Of a stretch of 64,000 nt of DNA, positions 1 to 8,365 are shown piece by piece. Each line of letters starts with the position of its first letter. Position 1 is the first letter of the stretch. Both the position numbers and the translations under genes were made by a program. The notes below the pieces were generated by a model that was not told where the DNA came from, did not search any database, and saw nothing but the letters and a program-made list of their open reading frames with translations. Origin of the DNA: Pseudomonas turukhanskensis (GTDB lineage: Bacteria > Pseudomonadota > Gammaproteobacteria > Pseudomonadales > Pseudomonadaceae); assembly GCF_027922365.1 (NCBI RefSeq), contig NZ_BSFN01000001.1:1-64000 (forward strand). Direction: 5' to 3'.

Positions 1-78
1 CGCAAGCTGCTGCACATCGCCTATGGTGTACTCAAATCGGGACAACCCTTCGATGTGCAAAAGGCGCTTGCCCACTGA
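1..78 (+). CDS. IS110-family transposase, C-terminal end only
   Basis: The first 75 bases read in one open frame that ends in TGA at 76-78. The visible peptide begins RKLLHIAYGVLKSGQPFD and ends KALAH, which matches the usual C-terminal tail of IS110/IS1111-type DEDD transposases. The rest of the gene lies left of the window. The element must end within a short distance, because the proV homologue on the opposite strand stops at 105. I cannot see the element's terminus or say whether the left part of the transposase is intact. The assignment rests on a 25-residue tail only. Confidence 0.6.
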   Translation, partial: RKLLHIAYGVLKSGQPFDVQKALAH

Positions 79-104
79 TGGGCAAGACGGTATCTACCAA
101 AGCC

Positions 105-1295
105 CTACGCGGCGGAATCGAGCGCCGGGCTTACCAGTTGCACAACCTTCTTGCGCGACAGCCAGCCGACAAACTCGCCATCATCCCCCGTCACGGCCAA
201 CGGCTGCGGCTCACGCAACAACTGCCCCAGCACCTCGTCCAGCCCAGTACTCGCCGGCACCGACGCCACGTCATCCAGGTAGCCGGCAATATCCCGCGCG
301 CCCGCTTCCAGCGCCCGCTGTGCCGCGCTCTGGGTGAGCACGCCGCGCAAGTTGCGGCCATCGAGCACTGGCGCGTAATCGAACGCCCGCTCCTGCAGCC
401 GCTCCAGCGCGCGGGCCGGTGCCGTACGGGTGGTCAACGTCAACGCCTTGCGCTCGCTCAACGCATGGGAGGCGGTGAGCACCTTGCCGCGATTCACGTC
501 TTGCAAGAACGCCTGCACGTACTCGTTGGCCGGGTTAAGCAGAATGTCTTCCGGCGCGCCTTCCTGCACCAGCTCGCCATCTTTGAGAATGGCGATGCGG
601 TTGCCCAGGCGCAGGGCTTCGTCCAGGTCGTGGGTGATAAACACGATGGTCTTGTTCAACTTGGCTTGCAGCGCCAGCAACTGGTCCTGCATTTCGCGGC
701 GAATCAACGGGTCGAGGGCCGAGAAGGCTTCGTCCATCAACAGAATATCGGCGTCGGTCGCCAGCGCGCGGGCCAGGCCAACACGTTGCTGCATACCGCC
801 GGACAACTGCCGGGGGAACTGCTTTTCAAATCCCTTGAGCCCAACCTGTTCCAGCCAATGCCGCGCCTTGGCTTCGCGCTCGCTCTTGGGCATGCCTTGC
901 ACCTGCAACCCATAGGCGGCGTTCTCCAGCACATTGCGGTGCGGGAACAAACCAAAGCGTTGGAACACCATGCTCATGGTGCGCTGGCGGAACTGCTCAA
1001 GCTCACGCGGACCGAGGGCCATCACATCCTGGCCGTCGACCAGGATCTGCCCCGCCGTGGGTTCGATCAGCCGATTGAAGTGGCGAATCAACGTGGACTT
1101 GCCCGAGCCGGACAACCCCATGATTACGTAGATGCTGCCCGCCTCGATGCTCAGGCTGATATCGCGCAGCCCAACCGTATGGCCGTTCTTGCCCAGCAAC
1201 TCAGCCTTGCTCATGCCGCCTTGCACGGCCTGCAGACAGGCCTGTTCATGGCGGCCGAAAATTTTGTAGATACCACGGATTTCAATCTTGCTCAT
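105..1295 (-). CDS. proV: Glycine betaine/proline ABC transporter ATP-binding protein (ProV type)
   Basis: This 396-residue ATPase powers import of betaine-like compatible solutes at the cytoplasmic face of the inner membrane. The Walker A motif GLSGSGKST is at residues 60-68. A Q-loop (VFQRFGLFPHR), the signature LSGGMQQR and Walker B LLMDEAFSALD follow. The C-terminal 120 residues have the paired CBS character of ProV/OpuAA, which in that family senses ionic strength. The ATG overlaps the stop of the upstream permease gene by four bases, so the two are translationally coupled. The stop codon lies 27 bp from the end of the IS110-type transposase tail. Substrate (betaine, proline betaine, choline) cannot be fixed from sequence. 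Confidence 0.9.
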   Translation of the reverse strand: MSKIEIRGIYKIFGRHEQACLQAVQGGMSKAELLGKNGHTVGLRDISLSIEAGSIYVIMGLSGSGKSTLIRHFNRLIEPTAGQILVDGQDVMALGPRELEQFRQRTMSMVFQRFGLFPHRNVLENAAYGLQVQGMPKSEREAKARHWLEQVGLKGFEKQFPRQLSGGMQQRVGLARALATDADILLMDEAFSALDPLIRREMQDQLLALQAKLNKTIVFITHDLDEALRLGNRIAILKDGELVQEGAPEDILLNPANEYVQAFLQDVNRGKVLTASHALSERKALTLTTRTAPARALERLQERAFDYAPVLDGRNLRGVLTQSAAQRALEAGARDIAGYLDDVASVPASTGLDEVLGQLLREPQPLAVTGDDGEFVGWLSRKKVVQLVSPALDSAA

Positions 1296-2146
1296 TGCGA
1301 CACTCCTTGCTGACGCTGGCCGTAAGCCTGGGTGATGCGGTCGAACATGATGGCCAGGGCAACGATGGCCAGGCCCGCCAACAGGCCGCGACCCACTTCG
1401 AGACGGTTGATGCCCAGCAGCACTTCCTGGCCCAGTCCCCGGGCGCCGATCATGGAGGCAACCACCACCATCGACAGCGCCATCATGGTGGTCTGGTTGA
1501 TACCGGCCATGATGTTCGGCAGCGCCAGCGGCAGTTGCACGCCCAACAGTTGCTGACGCGGGTTGGCGCCAAAGGCGCGGGAGGCTTCAAGCACGTCTTC
1601 ATCTACCAGGCGGATGCCCAGTTCGGTCAGGCGAATTACCGGCGGCACGGCGTAGATCACCGTGGCGATGATGGCTGGAATCTTGCCCAGGCCGAACAGC
1701 ATCACCACCGGAATCAGGTACACGAAACTGGGCATGGTCTGCATCACATCCAGCACCGGCGTAAACACCCGCCGCGCCCAATTCACCCGGCCCATAAAGA
1801 TGCCCATCGGAATGCCGATCAGCACCGACAGGCCGGTGGCCATGATCATCAGCGCCAGGGTTTGCATACCGCGATCCCACAGGCCTACCAGGCCGATGAC
1901 ACACAGCAGCGCGGCCATGCCGACACTCAGCAGCAAGCGCCTGCTGACCGCCAGGCTCAGCAGAAAAACCGCCAGCACAATCGACCACCAGGGTGCTACG
2001 CGCAGCAGGTGTTCCAGCCAGACCAGGGCCTGCAACACCGGTTGGGACATGGCTTCCAATACATCGGCATAACGCACCACCAACTGCTCAACAAAGGCGT
2101 CGATGGCATGGCGCAAATCGCGCGCGGGGAATAACTCGGGGAACAT
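1292..2146 (-). CDS. proW: Glycine betaine/proline ABC transporter permease (ProW type)
   Basis: This 284-residue inner-membrane permease has the BPD_transp_1 fold of ProW/OpuAB: about six hydrophobic segments and a long N-terminal stretch before the first core helix. The sequence GIPMGIFMGRVNW and the EAA-like loop around VLEASRAFGANPRQQ, which docks on the ATPase, are visible. The frame is open to 2200, but ATG at 2146 (MFPELFP) is the only start that gives a normal ProW N terminus. It lies 57 bp downstream of the binding-protein gene and overlaps the ATPase gene by four bases, so the three form one operon. Confidence 0.88.
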   Translation of the reverse strand: MFPELFPARDLRHAIDAFVEQLVVRYADVLEAMSQPVLQALVWLEHLLRVAPWWSIVLAVFLLSLAVSRRLLLSVGMAALLCVIGLVGLWDRGMQTLALMIMATGLSVLIGIPMGIFMGRVNWARRVFTPVLDVMQTMPSFVYLIPVVMLFGLGKIPAIIATVIYAVPPVIRLTELGIRLVDEDVLEASRAFGANPRQQLLGVQLPLALPNIMAGINQTTMMALSMVVVASMIGARGLGQEVLLGINRLEVGRGLLAGLAIVALAIMFDRITQAYGQRQQGVSQ

Positions 2147-2203
2147 AAAAATACACTCTCTACGCAGCCCAGCCACGTCGCCGTGGCCGGGCGGGCTCAA
2201 CGA

Positions 2204-3199
2204 CTACAACGCTTGCTTGACCTGCTCGGCCACGGCCGGCGGCACCCATTGGCTCCACACGTCCGGGTGCTGGCTGAGGAAGCGCTGGGCGGCTTCTTCC
2301 GGCTCGGCGCCTTCTTCCTCGTACCAGGACAGCAGGCTGTTGAGTTGGTCCGGGTGGATGGCGACCTTGCCCAGAAAGGTCGCCAACTGCGGTGCTTGCT
2401 CGCTGAATCGGGTATTCACGCCGGTGAGCACCGGGGTCGGCGGATAGCCGCTGGGCTTGGGATTGGCGCAGGTCGGCAGCGTGTTGCACGCGGCTGCATC
2501 GGCATCAACCGGCGGCAGGTCGAGTTTGACCAGGTCCAGTTGGCCGACCACGGTGGTCGGTTGCCAGTAGTAGAAAACGATATTACGTTTGCGCTTGTAA
2601 GCCGAGGTGATCGCGGCTTTTTGCGCGGCGCCGGTGCCGGGGCCGAACAGGGTGAAGCTCTCGGTAAGCTTCAACGCCTTGAACAGGTTGGCGGTGCTTA
2701 CACCGCAGCTCCAGCCGGCCGGGCAATTGTAGAAACGGCCCTTTTCCGGTTCTTCCGGGTCGCTGAATTCGTCTTTGAACTTCGGCAGGTCGGCGGCGCT
2801 CTTCAGGTCGGGAAACCGTTCGGCGACATAGCGCGGGATATACCAGCCCTCGGTGCCTTCGAACACGGTACCCAGGGCTTTGACCTTGCCGCTAGCAACG
2901 GCTTTTTCCCACGGCACACCGATGGTGGTGGCCCAGATTTCGCTATTTACATCGACATCGCCGCGCTGCATGGCAGCCAGCATCGTCAGGGTTTCGCCAG
3001 ACTCGACTTCGGTTTTGCAGCCGTAGCCTTCTTTCATGATGAAACGTTCGATCTCGGTGATGATCAGGTTGGTTTCCCAATTCATCCCGCCAAACTTTAC
3101 CGGTCTATCCAGCTCGCATTTTGGCGCGGCCAGTGCCGGTAGTGACAAGGTGCATAAGCCAAGGCTCACGACACCCGCCAGGGTGGTGATGGACTTCAT
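2204..3199 (-). CDS. ProU-type periplasmic substrate-binding protein
   Basis: This 331-residue protein opens with a signal peptide (MKSITTLAGVVSLGLCTLSLPALA, cleavage after ALA). It has the OpuAC/ProX-type binding fold, with GGMNWETNLIITEI near the N terminus and SGETLTMLAAMQRGDVDVN after it. It delivers a quaternary amine or related solute to the ProW/ProV pair encoded just downstream. The frame extends upstream to 3337, but ATG 3199 is chosen because only it places the signal peptide at the N terminus. It differs clearly from the two other betaine-family binding proteins in the window, CaiX and CbcX, so ligand specificity probably differs too. Confidence 0.82.
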   Translation of the reverse strand: MKSITTLAGVVSLGLCTLSLPALAAPKCELDRPVKFGGMNWETNLIITEIERFIMKEGYGCKTEVESGETLTMLAAMQRGDVDVNSEIWATTIGVPWEKAVASGKVKALGTVFEGTEGWYIPRYVAERFPDLKSAADLPKFKDEFSDPEEPEKGRFYNCPAGWSCGVSTANLFKALKLTESFTLFGPGTGAAQKAAITSAYKRKRNIVFYYWQPTTVVGQLDLVKLDLPPVDADAAACNTLPTCANPKPSGYPPTPVLTGVNTRFSEQAPQLATFLGKVAIHPDQLNSLLSWYEEEGAEPEEAAQRFLSQHPDVWSQWVPPAVAEQVKQAL

Positions 3200-3848
3200 C
3201 GTCAGTCTCCATACATCAAGAGCCAAGCAGGCTCCACAAGATGAGTCACCGAGGGCGACTCGCAGCAGCGTGGGCAGGGCCACGCCAGGAAAAGGGCGCA
3301 AAAGAGGGCGCGCCCCAAAAGCAGAATTTGGGGTCAAACAAGGGTCAGGCAGCGGGGCACCTTACCGGAAATGACCGGCGAAGGCAAAAATGGACAAAAC
3401 ACGATCACAGCAAATGGGCATTTAATTGCTGAAAATTGGCCGCTAGATTCGCTTGATTGACGAAGTTTATTTTGGCTTTGAAAAAACGCTGATACGCCCC
3501 GTTCATGGGGGCTGCGGGAAATGGACGTCCACTCCAGATTCTGGATTCCAGCCTGCGCTGGAATGACGGAGGGTGTTCGGACAGGTCACCGTCATTCCAG
3601 CGAACGCTGGAATCCGGATTCTCACAGCAGAACACCACCCTCCACACGCCACGACTGCTTCGTTCTGGTGCACCCCACGCCCCCTTCCGAAGCCTCGCCA
3701 ACCAACAGTTCACCTTTGGTTATAGGCATCGGTTTTTCTCAGAATGCAGAACCGCCCCCGCTCCCTACCATGCCCCGGCACCTGACCTTCAGGCTGCGCT
3801 GGCCGGGCCAACCGCCAGCTTCTTTGACTGGTTCTGGCGGAGAGCAGG
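3200..3848. other. Intergenic region with divergent promoters and one palindromic repeat
   Basis: This 649-bp gap separates the leftward ProU-type operon from the rightward DUF1302 gene, so it must hold promoters for both. Only the 86-bp palindromic element at 3537-3622 stands out. An AT-rich patch near 3400-3480 is the likeliest promoter zone. No small gene or RNA could be supported. Confidence 0.6.
3537..3622. repeat. Dispersed palindrome, ATTCCAGC subtype
   Basis: Arms 3537-3570 and 3589-3622 are near-perfect inverted copies (AGATTCTGGATTCCAGC and its complement). Each arm is itself a small hairpin around CCAGCctgcGCTGG. The same family occurs at 23,515, 36,849 and 38,874. Confidence 0.85.
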
Positions 3849-5678
3849 ATGAAGAACACAACAACCAAAGGGACTATGTATCCCCACGCTTTGGCACTGG
3901 CAGTCGCGCTCGCCGCGGCGCTGCCGGCACAGGCAGAAACATTCAAGATCGGGGAAATTGAGGGGCGTTTCGATTCCACCCTGTCCATCGGCGCCAGCTG
4001 GGGCATGCGCGACGCGGACAAGCAATTTATCGGCGTGGCCAACGGCGGCACCGCGTCCACCCGCACCTCGGACGACGGCCGCCTGAACTTCAAGAAGGGC
4101 GAAACGTTCTCGAAAATCTTCAAGGGCATTCACGACCTCGAACTCAAATACGGCGATACCGGCGTGTTTCTGCGCGGCAAGTACTGGTACGACTTCGAGC
4201 TCAAGGACGAACACCGGCTGCTGTATGACATCGACGACAGCGGCCGCGATGCAGCCGCCAAATCTTCCGGCGCGCAGTTGCTCGACGCCTTCCTCTATCA
4301 CAACTACGACATCGCCGATCTGCCGGGCAGCGTGCGGGTCGGCAAGCAGGTGGTGAGCTGGGGCGAGAGCACCTTTATCGGTAACTCCATCAACAGCATC
4401 AACCCCACCGACGTCGCCGCCTTCCGCCGCCCGGGCGCGGAAATCAAGGAAGGCCTGATTCCGGTGAACATGCTGTATGTCACCCAGGGCGTGACCGACA
4501 ACCTGTCGGTGGAAGCCTTCTACCAACTGGAGTGGGAAAAGACCGTACTCGACAACTGCGGCACCTACTTCGGCGCCGATACCGCCGCGCAAGGCTGCAA
4601 TACCGGCATGACCACCTACGGCAGCGACTTCGACCGCGACGTGGCTGGCGCCTACGGTTACGTGCCGCGCCTGGACGATGAAGACGCCCGCGATGGCGGC
4701 CAGTTCGGCGCGGCCGTGCGCTGGATGGTGCCGGAGCTGAACGACACCGAGTTCGGCTTCTACACCATGAATATCCACAGCCGCACCCCGGAAAGCATGT
4801 GGACCGTCGGCCAGGCCAGCCTCGCCGGCTTGAGCGGCGCGCCTGGGCAGGCCACCTCGCGCTACTACCTGACCTACCCCGAAGACGTGCGCCTGTACGG
4901 CATCAGCTTTGCCACCACCACGCCCGACGGCACGGCGCTGTCGGGTGAAATCAGCCACCGGCCGAATATGCCGATGAGCCTCAACGGCACCGACGTGTCT
5001 ACCACCGCCGGCGTTGGCGCACTGGCCACCTTGCTGAACATCAAAGGCTTGGCGCTGTTCGATAACGATTGGGCCGACACCGAGCGCGGCAGCCTGGTAC
5101 AGGGTTACAAGCGCATGCCGTTCAGCCAGGCGCAAATCAGTGGCGTGCATACCTTCGACCAGGTGCTGGGCGGCGACCGCCTCACGCTGGTGGGCGAGGT
5201 GGGTTACAGCCATATCGGCAACCTGGGCTCCAGCGACGGCTCCGACCTGCGCTTTGGCCGCAGCAGCGTGTACGGCATGGGCGAGCTGAGCGGCGCCGGC
5301 ACCGTGGGCATTCCCGGCATCGGCCTGGTGAGCGGCAACGAGCTGTGCACCAAGGTGCTGAACACCGCCAACCCGGACCAGTGCACCGACAAGGGCTTTT
5401 ACACCGCCAACTCCTGGGGTTATCGCCTGCGCGCCAGCGTGGACTACAACGACGCCTTTGCCGGCATCAACCTGCGCCCCAACGTCGCCTTCTCCCACGA
5501 CGTAGAGGGCTACGGCCCGACCTTCACCGAAGGCAACAAGTCGGTGAGCGTGGGCCTGGATGCCGACTTCATGTCCCAGTACACCGCCAGCGTCAGTTAC
5601 ACCGACTACTTCGGCGGCGACTTCAACACCAACACCGATCGTGACTTTCTCGCCGTCAGCGTCGGCGTGAGTTTTTAA
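3849..5678 (+). CDS. DUF1302 family outer-membrane protein
   Basis: This 609-residue exported protein belongs to the DUF1302 family, which is predicted to form an outer-membrane beta-barrel. A signal peptide with two lysines and a hydrophobic core ends at PAQA. The rest is rich in alternating aromatic and glycine strands and ends in GVSF, a C-terminal phenylalanine typical of barrels. ATG 3849 has a GGAG ribosome site six bases upstream. An internal ATG at 3876 also has AAAGGGA but would remove the charged signal n-region, so it is less likely. In pseudomonads DUF1302 is usually paired with DUF1329, as here 40 bp downstream. Family members have been linked to hydrophobic substrate handling, but the ligand is unknown. 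Confidence 0.82.
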   Translation: MKNTTTKGTMYPHALALAVALAAALPAQAETFKIGEIEGRFDSTLSIGASWGMRDADKQFIGVANGGTASTRTSDDGRLNFKKGETFSKIFKGIHDLELKYGDTGVFLRGKYWYDFELKDEHRLLYDIDDSGRDAAAKSSGAQLLDAFLYHNYDIADLPGSVRVGKQVVSWGESTFIGNSINSINPTDVAAFRRPGAEIKEGLIPVNMLYVTQGVTDNLSVEAFYQLEWEKTVLDNCGTYFGADTAAQGCNTGMTTYGSDFDRDVAGAYGYVPRLDDEDARDGGQFGAAVRWMVPELNDTEFGFYTMNIHSRTPESMWTVGQASLAGLSGAPGQATSRYYLTYPEDVRLYGISFATTTPDGTALSGEISHRPNMPMSLNGTDVSTTAGVGALATLLNIKGLALFDNDWADTERGSLVQGYKRMPFSQAQISGVHTFDQVLGGDRLTLVGEVGYSHIGNLGSSDGSDLRFGRSSVYGMGELSGAGTVGIPGIGLVSGNELCTKVLNTANPDQCTDKGFYTANSWGYRLRASVDYNDAFAGINLRPNVAFSHDVEGYGPTFTEGNKSVSVGLDADFMSQYTASVSYTDYFGGDFNTNTDRDFLAVSVGVSF

Positions 5679-5718
5679 GGCCACACGTTTTCAAGGGCTT
5701 CGCCCAAGAGGTTTTTCC

Positions 5719-7080
5719 ATGACACATAAACACCTTCTTCTGGCCGGCAGCTTCTGCCTGAGCCTGATCGCCGGCCAGGTAATGGCCGCTGTCAGCACCG
5801 AACAAGCCGCACAATTGGGCGGCGCGCTGACCGCCGTGGGCGCCGAAACCGCCGGCAATGCCGATGGCAGCATTCCGGCCTACACCGGCGGTTTGCCGAG
5901 CAGCACCGGCAAGGTCGATGGCGACGGCTTTCTGCCCAATCCCTATGCCGATGAAAAACCGCTGTTCGTAATCACCGCGCAGAACGTGTCGCAGTACCAC
6001 AGCAAACTCAGCGCCGGGCAACTGGCGATGTTCAAGCGCTACCCGGACACCTACAAGATTCCGGTGTACACCACCCACCGCTCGGTGACTCTGCCGGACA
6101 AGAGCCTGGCATCCGCCAAGGTCAATGCCACCCACACGGCCTTGGTCGAAGGCGGCAACGGCCTGGAGAATTACCAGCCGGGCGCCGTGCCCTTCCCGAT
6201 TCCGCAAAGTGGTCTGGAAGTGATCTGGAACCATATCGGCCGCTACCGGGGCGAGACGCTGAAACGCATCGTGGTGCAGGCCTCGCCGCAAACCAACGGC
6301 AGCTTCACCCCCAGCGTGGTCAAGCAGCAGATGGCGTTCCCCCAGGGTTTGAGCGATTACCAGCCGCAAGAGATGGCCAATATCCTCAACTACTACCGCG
6401 AGGAATTCCTTGAGCCGGCGCGGCTGGCCGGTGGCGTGCTGCTGGTGCATGAAACCATCAATCAGGTGAAGGAACCGCGCATGGCCTGGCAATACAACGC
6501 CGGCCAGCGCCGCGTGCGCCGCGCCCCGCAAATTGCCTACGACAGCCCGGCAGCCGAAGGCATGCGCACCCTGGACGACTTCGACCTGTTCAACGGCGCG
6601 CCTGATCGCTTCGACTGGAAACTGGTGGGCAAGAAGGAGATGTACATCCCCTACAACAGCTACCAGTTGGAATCCCCGGCGCTCAAATACACCGACATCA
6701 TCAAGCCCGGCCATATCAATCAGGACTACGCGCGCTATGAGCTGCACCGCGTCTGGCACCTGGAGGCGACCCTGAAGCCGGGCCAACGGCATATCTACTC
6801 CAAGCGCGATATCTACATCGACGAAGACAGCTGGCAAGCCGCCGAGGCCGATGCCTACGACGGCCGTGGGCAACTGTGGCGCGTGTCCGAAGGCCACGCG
6901 ATGTTCTTCTACGACTACAAAGTGCCGAGCTTCGCCGCCGAAACCCACTATGACGTGCTGTCCGGGCGCTACTCGGTGAACTCGCTGCGCAACGAGGAGA
7001 AGAACGCCTACGAATTCAACGTGCCGTTCAGCCGCAAGGAGTTCACCCCGTCGGCGTTGCGCGCGACCGGGATTCGCTAA
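5719..7080 (+). CDS. DUF1329 family periplasmic/outer-membrane-associated protein
   Basis: This 453-residue protein has a signal peptide ending VMA and the DUF1329 features: an early GSIPAYTGGLP motif, NPYADEKPLFVITAQN, and a C-terminal REFTPSALRATGIR. The family resembles LolB-like folds and is nearly always encoded beside DUF1302, suggesting an envelope pair that moves a lipid-like molecule; that role is inferred. The start at 5719 is preceded by AAGAGG. A hairpin with a short T run (7098-7120) lies just after the stop, so the two-gene unit probably ends here. Confidence 0.82.
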   Translation: MTHKHLLLAGSFCLSLIAGQVMAAVSTEQAAQLGGALTAVGAETAGNADGSIPAYTGGLPSSTGKVDGDGFLPNPYADEKPLFVITAQNVSQYHSKLSAGQLAMFKRYPDTYKIPVYTTHRSVTLPDKSLASAKVNATHTALVEGGNGLENYQPGAVPFPIPQSGLEVIWNHIGRYRGETLKRIVVQASPQTNGSFTPSVVKQQMAFPQGLSDYQPQEMANILNYYREEFLEPARLAGGVLLVHETINQVKEPRMAWQYNAGQRRVRRAPQIAYDSPAAEGMRTLDDFDLFNGAPDRFDWKLVGKKEMYIPYNSYQLESPALKYTDIIKPGHINQDYARYELHRVWHLEATLKPGQRHIYSKRDIYIDEDSWQAAEADAYDGRGQLWRVSEGHAMFFYDYKVPSFAAETHYDVLSGRYSVNSLRNEEKNAYEFNVPFSRKEFTPSALRATGIR

Positions 7081-7097
7081 CACAGCGCTTCACACGT

Positions 7098-7120
7098 GGC
7101 GGCCTTCATGGCCGCCGTTT
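7098..7120 (+). terminator. Probable rho-independent terminator after DUF1329 gene
   Basis: The stem GGCGGCC (7098-7104) pairs with GGCCGCC (7110-7116) around a TTCAT loop and is followed by GTTT. The T run is short, so strength is uncertain. Confidence 0.55.
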
Positions 7121-7121
7121 C

Positions 7122-7189
7122 TGTAGGGTGTGCTCTGCGCACCAGGCGATGCTTCAGCAATCGCAACGGTGCGCAGAGCACACCCTACA
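7122..7189. repeat. Palindrome of the GTAGGGTGTGC family, copy 1
   Basis: Perfect 21-bp arms lie at 7122-7142 and 7169-7189, with core GTAGGGTGTGCTCTGCGCAC. The loop is 26 bp. A diverged second copy lies at 8186-8251, on the other side of the lysR-type gene. Confidence 0.9.
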
Positions 7190-7261
7190 AAAGCTCACTC
7201 ACAAGGCCCGTATTTTGCTTTAAATTCAGACATTTACCACTCGATAACCAGTGATGTTCTT

Positions 7262-8167
7262 ATGAAGCTGCACCAACTGCGCGCCATTGTGGCCATTTGC
7301 GAAAGCGGCAGTATTCAGGAGGCCTCGCGCCTGCTGCATATCTCTCAACCGGCGTTGTCCAAGGGCATCAAAGAGCTGGAAGCCGAGCTTGGCGTGCCGC
7401 TGCTGGTGCGCTCCAACCGCGGCATTACGGTGACCGAATACGGAGAGCGGCTGGTCAAACGCGCGCGGCTGATCCTCGAAGAAGTGCGCCGCGCCCGCGA
7501 AGAAATCGACACCCTCAAAGGCGTGATGGACGGCAAGCTGTCCATTGGCGTGTCGCCGGTAACCCCCAGCCAGCAGTTCGTCAGCAGCCTGAACCGCTAC
7601 CGCAAGCGCTACCCCAAAGTGCAGGTGCACATCCACGAGCTGCGCCCGTCGAAATTGATGGAGGGCTTGCGTGAAGGGCTGCTGGATATGGTGCTCACCT
7701 CGCTGCCGCAGGCGCGCAATGCCGATGGGTTTCACTGGACCGAGCTGTACCAGCAACCTACCGTATTGGCGGTGCGCAAAGGTCATCCGCTGGAGGGCTC
7801 AACCTCCCTGGCCGAGCTCAGCGAGCAGGAGTGGTTGCTGCAGGATTCCCTCGAACAATCCAGCGTCGGCAGCTTGTTTGCCGAGCACGGCGTTGCCCTG
7901 CCCGAGCGGGTAATCGAGTGCGCCTCGGTGGTGCTTTATTCGGAACTGGCCGCCAGCAGCGACGCGGTGAGTTATTGGTCGATGCGGGTGCTCGAACGCA
8001 CCCAATTCATCATGCAGACCTTGACCGTTTTGAACCTTGCCGAAGCCATTCCGCCCATGAACATTTCCCTGGTGTGCCGGGACTCAGAGTTGATGACGCG
8101 TGAGGCCAAGGCGTTGGCCGATGAGCTGATCTACGTCTACAAAAGCCCGCACGCGAAGACCGAATAG
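7262..8167 (+). CDS. LysR-family transcriptional regulator
   Basis: This 301-residue regulator has an N-terminal winged helix-turn-helix (residues 1-60, ASRLLHISQPALSKGIKELE) and a LysR substrate-binding domain (about 90-295, beginning LSIGVSPVTPSQQF). ATG 7262 gives the standard LysR length; the open frame to 7130 runs through the upstream palindrome and is not coding. It lies between the DUF1302/DUF1329 pair and a co-directional MFS gene and probably controls one or both. It resembles the CbR/AbgR-like aromatic-acid group in its divergent C-terminal domain, but the inducer is unknown. Both flanks carry copies of the same palindrome. Confidence 0.88.
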   Translation: MKLHQLRAIVAICESGSIQEASRLLHISQPALSKGIKELEAELGVPLLVRSNRGITVTEYGERLVKRARLILEEVRRAREEIDTLKGVMDGKLSIGVSPVTPSQQFVSSLNRYRKRYPKVQVHIHELRPSKLMEGLREGLLDMVLTSLPQARNADGFHWTELYQQPTVLAVRKGHPLEGSTSLAELSEQEWLLQDSLEQSSVGSLFAEHGVALPERVIECASVVLYSELAASSDAVSYWSMRVLERTQFIMQTLTVLNLAEAIPPMNISLVCRDSELMTREAKALADELIYVYKSPHAKTE

Positions 8168-8185
8168 CGCGCCGCTCTGCTTTTC

Positions 8186-8251
8186 GTAGGGTGTGCTATG
8201 CGCACCACGGCGTTTACTCGGATATCGCCTGGTGTGCGGAGCACACCCTAC
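8186..8251. repeat. Palindrome of the GTAGGGTGTGC family, copy 2
   Basis: Arms 8186-8207 and 8230-8251 are imperfect inverted copies that share GTAGGGTGTGC and GCACACCCTAC ends with the copy at 7122-7189. Confidence 0.85.
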
Positions 8252-8365
8252 AACAGCCTCTTCTGACCGTGCGATAACCAACCACCATAGTCATACCCAT
8301 CGGTGATTATTCAGTCACGCGGCCCTGCGGCATGCTGAGTGCTACTGGAATAGCAGAGACGCCCC

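Noticed and set aside
3789..5684. Long leftward open frame opposite the DUF1302 gene
   Set aside because: It is a high-GC antisense frame with low-complexity alanine/valine/glycine/histidine composition and no domain; the rightward frame has a signal peptide and family match.
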